64,000 nucleotides of DNA from Actinotalea endophytica (GTDB lineage Bacteria; Actinomycetota; Actinomycetes; Actinomycetales; Cellulomonadaceae), in assembly GCF_025717005.1 (NCBI RefSeq), contig NZ_JAOVZU010000002.1, forward strand, positions 434,939 to 498,938. Direction: 5' to 3'. Positions 43,790-50,735 of the stretch are shown here, piece after piece (the stretch's first letter is position 1; each line of letters begins with the position of its first letter). A program made the position numbers and the translations under genes. Below the pieces are notes generated by a model. It did no database searches and had not been told where the DNA came from. It saw only the letters and a list, made by a program, of their open reading frames with translations.

Positions 43790-44554
43790 TCAGCGCCCGT
43801 ACGCGCGGGCCGGGATCTGGGTCGCGAGCTTGCCGCCCGACACGTCGACCAAGGTGCCCGTGACGTAGGCCGAGGCGTCGCTCGCGAGGAAGATCAGCAC
43901 GTTCGCGACGTCGTCCGGCGTCTCCCAGCGCCGCAGCGACAGGGTGTCGAGCAGGCGGTCCTGCGCCGCGGGCTCCATCTCGGCGAACCCGTTCATGGCG
44001 GTCGGCACCATGCCAGGGGCGTAGGCGTTGACGGTGATGCCCCACGGCCCGAGCTCGGACGCGAGTACCCGGGTGAGCTGCACCACGGCAGCCTTCGACG
44101 CCGCGTAGGCGGCGCTGCCGACGCTCGGCACGATGGCGGCGAACGACGCGGCGTTGAGGATCCGTCCGCGGCCGGCGTGCTGCATGACGGGTGCGACGGC
44201 CCGGCTCATCAGGAAGGTGCCGCCGACGTTCACGTCGAACGCCGCGCGCCACCGGTCCCAGGTCAGGTCGGTGACCAGACCTTCGACGTTGATGCCGGCG
44301 TTGTTGACGAGCACGTCGACGGTCCCGAACCGGCCGACGACGGCGTCGACGGCGGCCTGCACCGAGTCCGGGTCGGTGACGTCGCAGACGAACCGGGTGA
44401 GGCGCTCGGCAGCCGCGTCCGGCTCGGCCGGGAAGGCGAGGTCGAGCGCCGCGACCCACGCGCCCTCGGCCGCGAACCGCTCGGCGATCGTCGCGCCGAT
44501 GCCGCGGCCGGCTCCCGTGACGACGACGACGCGGTCCCTCAGGTCGAGCTCCAT
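43790..44554 (-). CDS. SDR-family oxidoreductase
   Basis: The 254-aa classical SDR has the cofactor site VVTGAGRGIGATIAERFAAE, the Asp VAALDLAF selecting NAD, the stabilising NNAGI, and the active-site Ser and YxxxK in SAAYAASKAAVVQLTRVL. It probably oxidises a sugar or sugar acid, given the neighbouring lactonase. It is divergent from a second SDR, with direct-repeat elements in the gap. Confidence 0.9.
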   Translation of the reverse strand: MELDLRDRVVVVTGAGRGIGATIAERFAAEGAWVAALDLAFPAEPDAAAERLTRFVCDVTDPDSVQAAVDAVVGRFGTVDVLVNNAGINVEGLVTDLTWDRWRAAFDVNVGGTFLMSRAVAPVMQHAGRGRILNAASFAAIVPSVGSAAYAASKAAVVQLTRVLASELGPWGITVNAYAPGMVPTAMNGFAEMEPAAQDRLLDTLSLRRWETPDDVANVLIFLASDASAYVTGTLVDVSGGKLATQIPARAYGR

Positions 44555-44570
44555 CGCTCCGCCTCCTATT

Positions 44571-44601
44571 AGGCATACTATTAGTGATTGAGCATACTAT
44601 T
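44571..44601. promoter_or_regulatory. Direct-repeat operator in the divergent SDR gap
   Basis: GCATACTATT occurs at 44573-44582 and 44592-44601 (19 bases apart) in a strikingly AT-rich strip of a 73-base gap. The sub-sites TAGGCATACTA and TGAGCATACTA have the weak dyad seen at FadR-type GntR operators. The GntR protein encoded at 45344-46027 is the obvious candidate ligand. Confidence 0.65.
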
Positions 44602-44627
44602 GCTCCTCGGCGGAGAAGGGAATCGCG

Positions 44628-45347
44628 ATGACGCGACGCGTGCTGTGGATCACCGGCGGAGGCTCAGGCATGGGTCAGGCGGTGGCCCGCACCGCCGCGG
44701 CTGCCGGCTGGGCGGTCGCGATCAGCGGCCGGCGCCGCGAGCCCCTCGAACAGACCGTCGCCGAGATCGAGGCGTCGGGCGGACACGCGATCGCCGTCCC
44801 GCTCGACGCGAGGGACCGGGCCGCGACCGTCGCGGCCGAGCGCGCCGTGGTCGCCGAGCTCGGGAGGCTGGACGCCGTGGTGCTCGCCGCGGGGCGGAAC
44901 TCGCCGCGCCGCCGCTGGGCGGACCAGGACCTCGCCGAGCTCGAGGACGTCGTCGCGACGAACCTCACGGCGGCCGCGAGCGCGATCGACGCGGCCCTGC
45001 CGGACCTGCGCGCGTCGGGCGGCGTGGTCGTGGTGATCTCGTCGTACGCCGGCTGGACGTTCCAGCCCGGTGCCGGCGTCGCCTACTCGGCGAGCAAGAC
45101 CGCGCTGTCGTCGCTGACCCGCACCCTGAACCTCCAGGAGGCCGAGCACGGCGTGCGCGCGTGCCACCTGTGCCCGGGCGACGTGGCGACCGACTTCCTC
45201 GAGCAGCGCCCCGTGGTCCCCGACGCGGCTGCGCGCGCCGTCATGCTCACGCCGGACGACATCGCGCGCACGGTGCAGTTCGTGCTCGACTCGCCGCCGT
45301 ACGTCCGCGTCGACGAGCTCGTGATCTCCCCGGTGTCGCAGCGGTGA
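44628..45347 (+). CDS. SDR-family oxidoreductase
   Basis: The 239-aa classical SDR starts at ATG 44628 after AGAAGGGA. It carries ITGGGSGMGQAVARTAAAAG, the AAGRN turn, and the catalytic YxxxK in GVAYSASKTALSSLTRTL. It overlaps the GntR regulator gene by four bases (GTGA), so both are made from one mRNA. It is probably a sugar-acid or polyol dehydrogenase, from context. Confidence 0.9.
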   Translation: MTRRVLWITGGGSGMGQAVARTAAAAGWAVAISGRRREPLEQTVAEIEASGGHAIAVPLDARDRAATVAAERAVVAELGRLDAVVLAAGRNSPRRRWADQDLAELEDVVATNLTAAASAIDAALPDLRASGGVVVVISSYAGWTFQPGAGVAYSASKTALSSLTRTLNLQEAEHGVRACHLCPGDVATDFLEQRPVVPDAAARAVMLTPDDIARTVQFVLDSPPYVRVDELVISPVSQR

Positions 45348-46027
45348 CGACGTTCGACCGCGTCCTCGGCGAGATCGGCCGCGGCATCGTCGGTGGCGAG
45401 CCGGCGCCGGGGGAGACCACCACCGTCGAGGAGCTCGTCGAACGCACCGGCGCGTCCCGGAGCATCGTCCGCGAGGCGACCCGCGTGCTGGCCAGCCTCG
45501 GCATGCTCACCGCGAGCCGCCGGGTCGGTCTACGGATCACGCCGCCGCAGCGGTGGGACGCGCTCGACCCGCTCGTGGTGCAGTGGCGCCTCGACGGACC
45601 GGACCGTGGCGCGCAGGTCGAGGAGCTCGGGGCTCTGCGCCTCGCCGTCGAGCCGGAGGCGGCAGCGGCTGCGGCGCGCGGCGTCGCGGCTGGGCGCATC
45701 GCCGCCGAGGATCTCGAACCGCTGCTCGGGGCTGCGCAGGACCTCGCGGCCGCCGCCGCTGGCGACCCGGCCCCCTTCCTCGAGGCGGACCGCGACCTGC
45801 ACGCCGAGATGCTGCGGCTGTCCGGCAACGCGATGTTCGCCCGGCTGCAGGCCGTGGTGGACGTCGCGCTGCGCGAACGCGCCCTCGTCGAGCGGGCCGA
45901 GCTGCCGCCCGACGCGCACGACGTCGACCTGCACGTCCGGGCCGCGCAGGCGATCGCCGCGGGGGACCCGGCCGGCGCTGCGGCGGCCATGCGCGAGGTG
46001 GTCGAGCGGACCAGCGCGGGTCCCTGA
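45344..46027 (+). CDS. GntR/FadR-family regulator
   Basis: The 227-aa protein starts at GTG 45344 (VTTFDRVLGEIGRGIVGGEP). The winged helix is TTTVEELVERTGASRSIVRE, then LASLGMLTASRRVGLRITP. The C-terminal FCD domain has candidate metal ligands in FLEADRDLHAEML and HVRAAQAIAAGD. It likely controls the lactonase-SDR-SDR cassette in response to a sugar acid, acting on the repeats upstream of 44628. Confidence 0.9.
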   Translation: MTTFDRVLGEIGRGIVGGEPAPGETTTVEELVERTGASRSIVREATRVLASLGMLTASRRVGLRITPPQRWDALDPLVVQWRLDGPDRGAQVEELGALRLAVEPEAAAAAARGVAAGRIAAEDLEPLLGAAQDLAAAAAGDPAPFLEADRDLHAEMLRLSGNAMFARLQAVVDVALRERALVERAELPPDAHDVDLHVRAAQAIAAGDPAGAAAAMREVVERTSAGP

Positions 46028-46048
46028 CGCGGGGCTTCCGGGGTCCCG

Positions 46049-46501
46049 CTACCCGGCCCGTGCGGACGACGTCACGACCATCGCGATCCCGTCGGACCAG
46101 GGCGCGGTGACCCAGGAGATCAGGGCGGGGCGGGCCACGGCGCGCAGGGTCACGGTGACGGTGCGGCCGTCGGTGGTCGCGGCCACCAGGGCGAGGTCGT
46201 CGAGGTCGGCGGGTGCGGCCTCGGTGAGGTAGGCGGTGACCTGCTCGGTCACCTCGTCCTCGCCGAGCACCACGAGGTCGTCGCCTGCGTCGCGGGAGAA
46301 GTAGGCGTCCTCGTCGAGCGCGTCGGCGGCGCTCAACGCTGCGAGGTCGGCCAGGGCGAGCAGGCGTTTGCGTTCCAGGTGGATGCTCGTCGCCGAGACC
46401 ACGGCGGTGATCAGCAGCAGGGCGAGGACACCGTAGGCGAGCGCGAGCGGCAGGATCTGGCCGCTGTCGTCCTCGCGCAGCCGCGCGACGAGCCGACTCA
46501 C
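46049..46501 (-). CDS. TadE/TadG-like Tad locus protein
   Basis: The 150-aa protein starts at GTG 46501, overlapping the preceding gene (GTGA). An N-terminal pilin-like hydrophobic helix (GQILPLALAYGVLALLLITA) follows a short basic segment, as in helicase/secretion-neighbourhood TadG-like proteins; the remainder is a small extracytoplasmic domain. It is the last gene of the Tad operon. Confidence 0.8.
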   Translation of the reverse strand: MSRLVARLREDDSGQILPLALAYGVLALLLITAVVSATSIHLERKRLLALADLAALSAADALDEDAYFSRDAGDDLVVLGEDEVTEQVTAYLTEAAPADLDDLALVAATTDGRTVTVTLRAVARPALISWVTAPWSDGIAMVVTSSARAG

Positions 46502-46956
46502 GGGGCGTCCACGAGCTCGCCCACACGCCCCTGCGCGGTCGCCGCGACCGGGACCTCGAGCGGGACCTTGTCCTGCACGAAGGCCGGGACGAGCGGCAGC
46601 GGGACGTGCACCGAGACGTACGCGATCACGCTCGCGTCGGGGGTGTCGCACGTGGGGACGCAGGTGATCTGCAGCGGGTCGTCGGCGACGAGCTTCTGGT
46701 CGCCCAGCGCGATCTGGACGGCGGCCACGGCAGCGCTCTCCGGGTCGAACCCGCTGGTGGGTGCGGCGACCACGGCGCGCACGGCCTCCCGGGCGGCGCC
46801 GTCCACCGCGAACGACGCGGCCTGCAGGCGCCCGACCACGAGCACCAGGTAGACGGCGGGGACCAGCAGGAGGAGAGCCACGCCGAGGAACTCCACGATG
46901 GCGTTGCCGGCGTCGTCGCCGGCGCGCGTGCGGTGGGTCCTCAGCGCGCGGGTCAT
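46498..46956 (-). CDS. TadE-like minor pseudopilin
   Basis: The 152-aa protein has the TadE signature GNAIVEFLGVALLLLVPAVY (conserved Glu in the hydrophobic helix), preceded by a Gly for prepilin peptidase-type cleavage. The C-terminal domain contains a Cys pair (TCVPTCD). It overlaps both neighbours by four bases. Confidence 0.85.
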   Translation of the reverse strand: MTRALRTHRTRAGDDAGNAIVEFLGVALLLLVPAVYLVLVVGRLQAASFAVDGAAREAVRAVVAAPTSGFDPESAAVAAVQIALGDQKLVADDPLQITCVPTCDTPDASVIAYVSVHVPLPLVPAFVQDKVPLEVPVAATAQGRVGELVDAP

Positions 46957-47384
46957 GGCAGCTCCGCGAGCGCGTGACCCGAGACGGTGAGGGTGGACGG
47001 GCCGAGCAGCCCCAGCACCGGCAGAGGGGCGGTGATGTCGACCTCGACGACGGCCAGGCCGTCCAGCTCGGCGCGGCGGGCGGAGACGTCGTGGGCGTAG
47101 GCGGCGTTGAGCGACATGGTGGCCAGCTCCGCCGCCCGCGCGGCCCCTTGCTCCGGGGAGCGGTCGGCCAGTGCGCCGTACCGGGCGCCCTCCGCGGCGC
47201 AGTCGACGAGCGTCGCGCGCACGTGCAGCGCGAGAGCGAGCTGGAGCACCGCCGCGAACAGGAGCGTGGTCAGCGCTCCGACGAGCACCATGTCGACGAC
47301 CGCGGAGCCGCGTTCGCCGTCGAACCGGGACGCCACGCCCCGTGGAAGGGCGTTGCGCCCATCAACCGCCGAAGGCTCCGACAC
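46953..47384 (-). CDS. TadE-like minor pseudopilin
   Basis: A protein of up to 143 aa with ERGSAVVDMVLVGALTTLLF as the pseudopilin helix; the usual Glu is Asp here. The start could be GTG 47384 or GTG 47336; the first would overlap the previous small gene by 23 bases. It overlaps the next gene by ATGA. Confidence 0.78.
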   Translation of the reverse strand: MSEPSAVDGRNALPRGVASRFDGERGSAVVDMVLVGALTTLLFAAVLQLALALHVRATLVDCAAEGARYGALADRSPEQGAARAAELATMSLNAAYAHDVSARRAELDGLAVVEVDITAPLPVLGLLGPSTLTVSGHALAELP

Positions 47385-47538
47385 GTGTGATCGCCTGCTC
47401 GAACAGGTGGGTCAGTGCCGGACCGGCCACTGCCCACAAGGCGAGGACCAGCCCCGCGGTCATCAACGTGACGAGCACCCAGCCGGGCACGTCGCCCCGG
47501 TCGGTACTGGGGTCGAACTCCACGGAGAACTCCTTCAC
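47362..47538 (-). CDS. Short membrane protein in the pilin position
   Basis: A 58-aa protein starts at GTG 47538, overlapping the tadC stop (GTGA), and ends at TGA 47362-47364. It has one hydrophobic helix (GWVLVTLMTAGLVLALWAVA) after an acidic N-terminus. Size, topology and position between tadC and the tadE genes match the Flp pilin or a pilin-like subunit of actinobacterial Tad loci. The canonical Flp processing motif is not evident. Confidence 0.7.
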   Translation of the reverse strand: MKEFSVEFDPSTDRGDVPGWVLVTLMTAGLVLALWAVAGPALTHLFEQAITRVGAFGG

Positions 47539-48461
47539 AGGTCGAGCCTCAGTGCACTGAGACCGGGGAACACGGCGAAGACCACGGTGACCGGCAGGAT
47601 GAGGAACACGACCGGCACCATCATCGCGACCTCCTTGCGCCCGCCGAGCTCCATCAGCTCTCGGCGGGAGGTTTCACGGGCGTCGGTCGCCTGGGCGCGC
47701 AGCACGTCCGCCAGCGGCGTCCCGCGCTCGACCGCGACCACGATCGCCTCGGCGAACCTGGACAGCGCGGGGACCGCCGTCCGGTCGGCCATCTGCTCGA
47801 GCGCGACCACGAGCGGCGTGCCCGACCGGGCCTCGGCGACCACGCGCCGCAGCTCGCCGGTGAGCGCGCCGTCACTGACCTGGGCGACACGTTCGATCGC
47901 GCCGAGGGCCCCCTCGCCGGCGCCCACCGCGAGCGCGAGCAGCTCGGCGATCGTCGGCAGCTCGAGCAGGATCCGCTCCGAGCGGCGTCGCACCTGACGG
48001 GACAGTGCGACGTCGCGCAGCACGACCCCGCTCAGGCCGGCGACCAGCACGAGCAGTGCGCCGGCCACCGGTGCGACACCACGCCCGGCGGCCAGCGCCA
48101 ACGTGAACGCGAGGCCGGCGCCGAGCCCCACGACTCCGGCCACCACCTGCTGGATGCGGAACTCCTCGACGCTCTGGCTGCGCCCGGCCCGGGCCAGCCG
48201 GTCCGCGACGTCGGGCGACCCGAGCCGCTCGACCAGGCGCACCGCGTCGGCCATCACGGGTGCGAGCAGGCGCTCGAGCGTGCCCAGCGGGGTCCGCGGC
48301 GCGGGCTGGTCCAGCAGGGCCGAGGTGCGCTGCGGCACGCGCAGGTACGGCGCGAGCCGCGCGTCGAGGGTCGGCCGTCGCGCGTCCACCCATGCGAGCA
48401 CGAGCAACCCGCCGAGCCCGAGCACGAGCCCCGCGAGCGCCCCCTGCAGCACCGGCGTCAT
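47535..48461 (-). CDS. tadC: Type II secretion F family protein TadC
   Basis: The 308-aa membrane protein starts at ATG 48461, overlapping the tadB stop (ATGA). It has an N-terminal helix (LAGLVLGLGGLLVLAWVDAR), a helical pair at about residues 110-155, a T2SSF domain with ELPTIAELLALAVGAGEG, and a C-terminal helix. With TadB it forms the inner-membrane platform for pilus assembly. Confidence 0.88.
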   Translation of the reverse strand: MTPVLQGALAGLVLGLGGLLVLAWVDARRPTLDARLAPYLRVPQRTSALLDQPAPRTPLGTLERLLAPVMADAVRLVERLGSPDVADRLARAGRSQSVEEFRIQQVVAGVVGLGAGLAFTLALAAGRGVAPVAGALLVLVAGLSGVVLRDVALSRQVRRRSERILLELPTIAELLALAVGAGEGALGAIERVAQVSDGALTGELRRVVAEARSGTPLVVALEQMADRTAVPALSRFAEAIVVAVERGTPLADVLRAQATDARETSRRELMELGGRKEVAMMVPVVFLILPVTVVFAVFPGLSALRLDL

Positions 48462-49315
48462 CGCAGCACCCGCGCATCCTCGGGGAGCCGGCCGAGTCGC
48501 AGCATGAGCTGGTAGGCGACCACCGAGCTCAACGCGCCGCCGCCCAGCACGAGCGCGCCGATCGGGCTGTCGTAGGCGGCCGTCGCCTCGGGTCGGGTGG
48601 CGAGCATCGCGAGGACCACCCACGGCGCCGCGACGGCCACCCTCGCGCCGGCGACCGTCCAGCTCTGCCGCGCCTCGAGCTCGCCGCGGGTGCGCTCGTC
48701 CGCGCGCAGGAACGCGCTGAGCGTGCGCAGCTGACGACCCAGGTCCGTGCCACCCACGTCCCGGGTCAGCCGGAGCGACTCGACGATCCGGTCCGCGACC
48801 GGGTCGGCCAGGCGGGCCTTGAGCGCGTCCAGGCACTCGGCGAACCGGCCGGTCACGCGGTAGTCCGCGGCGAACGCCGCGAAGGGTTCGCGCAGCTGTT
48901 CCGGACCGCGCTCGCCGACCTGTGCGAGCGCCTCAGGAAGGGACAGCCCGGCACGGATCCCGGAGACCAGGTGGTCCACGACGTCCGGCCACAGCGCGCG
49001 CAGCGCCGCGCGGCGCCGCCGGGCCCGTGCGCGGACGAGCGCCAGCGGCGCGTACCCCGCCATCGCCGCGAACGGTGCCGCGATCGGCGGGGACCCGGTC
49101 AGGGCTGCGGCGAGCACGAACACCACGCCGCCGGTCGCCGCGCACGCGCCGACCAGGGCCAGCGGCGTCACCTGCGGCGCGCCCGCCTGCACCAGCAGGT
49201 CGCCGAGGTGCTGCTGCCAGCGGGCCGGGCGGCGGTCGGTCGTGGGCTCGGAGGTCGCCGCCCACATCACCAGGCACAGTCCCGCACCGAGCAGCAGACC
49301 CGCGACGACCCCCAT
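48458..49315 (-). CDS. tadB: Type II secretion F family protein TadB
   Basis: The 285-aa protein has two N-terminal helices, a T2SSF domain with DVVDHLVSGIRAGLSLPEAL and FAECLDALKARLADPVADRI, and two C-terminal helices. The 3-base gap to tadA and the ATGA overlap with tadC show one operon. Confidence 0.9.
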   Translation of the reverse strand: MGVVAGLLLGAGLCLVMWAATSEPTTDRRPARWQQHLGDLLVQAGAPQVTPLALVGACAATGGVVFVLAAALTGSPPIAAPFAAMAGYAPLALVRARARRRRAALRALWPDVVDHLVSGIRAGLSLPEALAQVGERGPEQLREPFAAFAADYRVTGRFAECLDALKARLADPVADRIVESLRLTRDVGGTDLGRQLRTLSAFLRADERTRGELEARQSWTVAGARVAVAAPWVVLAMLATRPEATAAYDSPIGALVLGGGALSSVVAYQLMLRLGRLPEDARVLR

Positions 49316-49318
49316 CGC

Positions 49319-50545
49319 TCAGGCGCCCTCGGCCAGCAGGCTGGTCACGTCCACGCCGATCCGGGCGAACCGCTCGGCGTGCGGCGGGAACCCGGTGCCG
49401 CGCTCGAGGCGCTCACCGCGCCGGTGGAAGAGGTCCGCCGTCTCGACCACGCCGTTCTCGACCCGGCCCGGGACGGCGACGATCTCGGCGGTGCGGCGCC
49501 GGCCCTGGTGGTCGACCTCGAGGTGGACCACCAGGTCGACCGCGGTCGCGACCGTGGGCACGACGAACGCCGCCGTGACGTTCTCACCGGCGAGCAGCGG
49601 CAGCGTGCAGATCTTGGTGAGCGCCTCGCGGGCGCTGTTCGCGTGCACGGTGCACATGCCCGGCACGCCCGAGTTCAGGGCGATGAGCATGTCGAGGCTC
49701 TCCGCCTCACGGACCTCGCCGATGATGATCCGGCTCGGTCGCATCCGCAGCGCCTCCTTGACCAGGCGGCGCAGCGTGATCTCGCCGGTGCCCTCCAGGC
49801 TGGGTTGCCGGGTCTGCAGCGCGACGGTGTCGCGGTGGTCGATGCGAAGCTCGAAGACCTCCTCGCAGCAGATCACGCGCTCGCGCGGCGGGATCGAGCC
49901 GGCCAGCGCGTTGAGCATGGTCGTCTTGCCGGCCTGGGTCGGCCCGGAGACGAGCACGTTGAGCCCGGCGGCGACCGCGGCGGCGAGGAACCGTGCGGCC
50001 TGGGGTGTGAGCGAGCCGAGGGCGACCAGGTCGTCGAGATGGGTGGCTCGCACGAGGTACTTGCGGATGTTGACGGCCCAGTGCGAGCGCGTCACGTCCG
50101 GGATCGCGACGTGCAGGCGCTCGCCGCCGGGCAGTGCGGCGTCGACGAACGGGCTGGACAGGTCCAGGCGCCGGCCGGACACCTTGAGCATCTGCTCGAC
50201 GAGGTCGCGGACCTGCTGGTCGGCGAGGATCGTCGTGGTGAGCTCGGGCTCACCGCCGCGAGCGACGAACACCTGGTCCGGGGCGTTGATCCAGATCTCT
50301 TCGACGGTGGGGTCGTCGAGGTAGCCCTGCAGCGGGCCGAGGCCGCCGACGGCGTCCTCCAGCGCCCGGGTGGTCCAGGCGCGGTCGGCGAGCGGGGGGA
50401 CGTGGCCGCGCAGCGCGCGGTCGTCGTAGTCGTCGAGAGCCTCGCTGACCAGGGCGCGCAGGCGCGGGCGATCGCGCACCGGGTCGATGCCCCGGCGCCG
50501 GACGAGCTCGCGGACCTCCAGCTCGAGCTGGTCCACAGCCTCCAC
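49319..50545 (-). CDS. tadA: CpaF/TadA family ATPase
   Basis: The 408-aa secretion ATPase starts at GTG 50545 after AAGGGGG. The N-terminal domain (about residues 1-150) has YLDDPTVEEIWINAPDQVFV. Walker A is GPTQAGKTTMLNAL; an Asp box-like region reads CCEEVFELRIDHRDTVALQT; Walker B is PSRIIIGEVREAESLDML; a His box TVHANSAREAL follows. It powers assembly or export by the Tad platform and leads the operon. No pilus-localising CpaE gene is visible in the window. Confidence 0.93.
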   Translation of the reverse strand: MEAVDQLELEVRELVRRRGIDPVRDRPRLRALVSEALDDYDDRALRGHVPPLADRAWTTRALEDAVGGLGPLQGYLDDPTVEEIWINAPDQVFVARGGEPELTTTILADQQVRDLVEQMLKVSGRRLDLSSPFVDAALPGGERLHVAIPDVTRSHWAVNIRKYLVRATHLDDLVALGSLTPQAARFLAAAVAAGLNVLVSGPTQAGKTTMLNALAGSIPPRERVICCEEVFELRIDHRDTVALQTRQPSLEGTGEITLRRLVKEALRMRPSRIIIGEVREAESLDMLIALNSGVPGMCTVHANSAREALTKICTLPLLAGENVTAAFVVPTVATAVDLVVHLEVDHQGRRRTAEIVAVPGRVENGVVETADLFHRRGERLERGTGFPPHAERFARIGVDVTSLLAEGA

Positions 50546-50735
50546 GCATGCCCCCTTGCGGCCGCTCCGCGGCCGTGCCCCCTGTGCTGATCCTTCAGCG
50601 GTTCGTGATCATAGGGCTTCAAGCGGGTCAAAACGGGTGACTTGTGGACAAAATGTCCAGCCAAAGTCGGTCCGACGCCGGTGTAAGTGCCACCGCGGTC
50701 GGCGGCAGGATCGGCGCGGACCGGCAACCGCCGCG

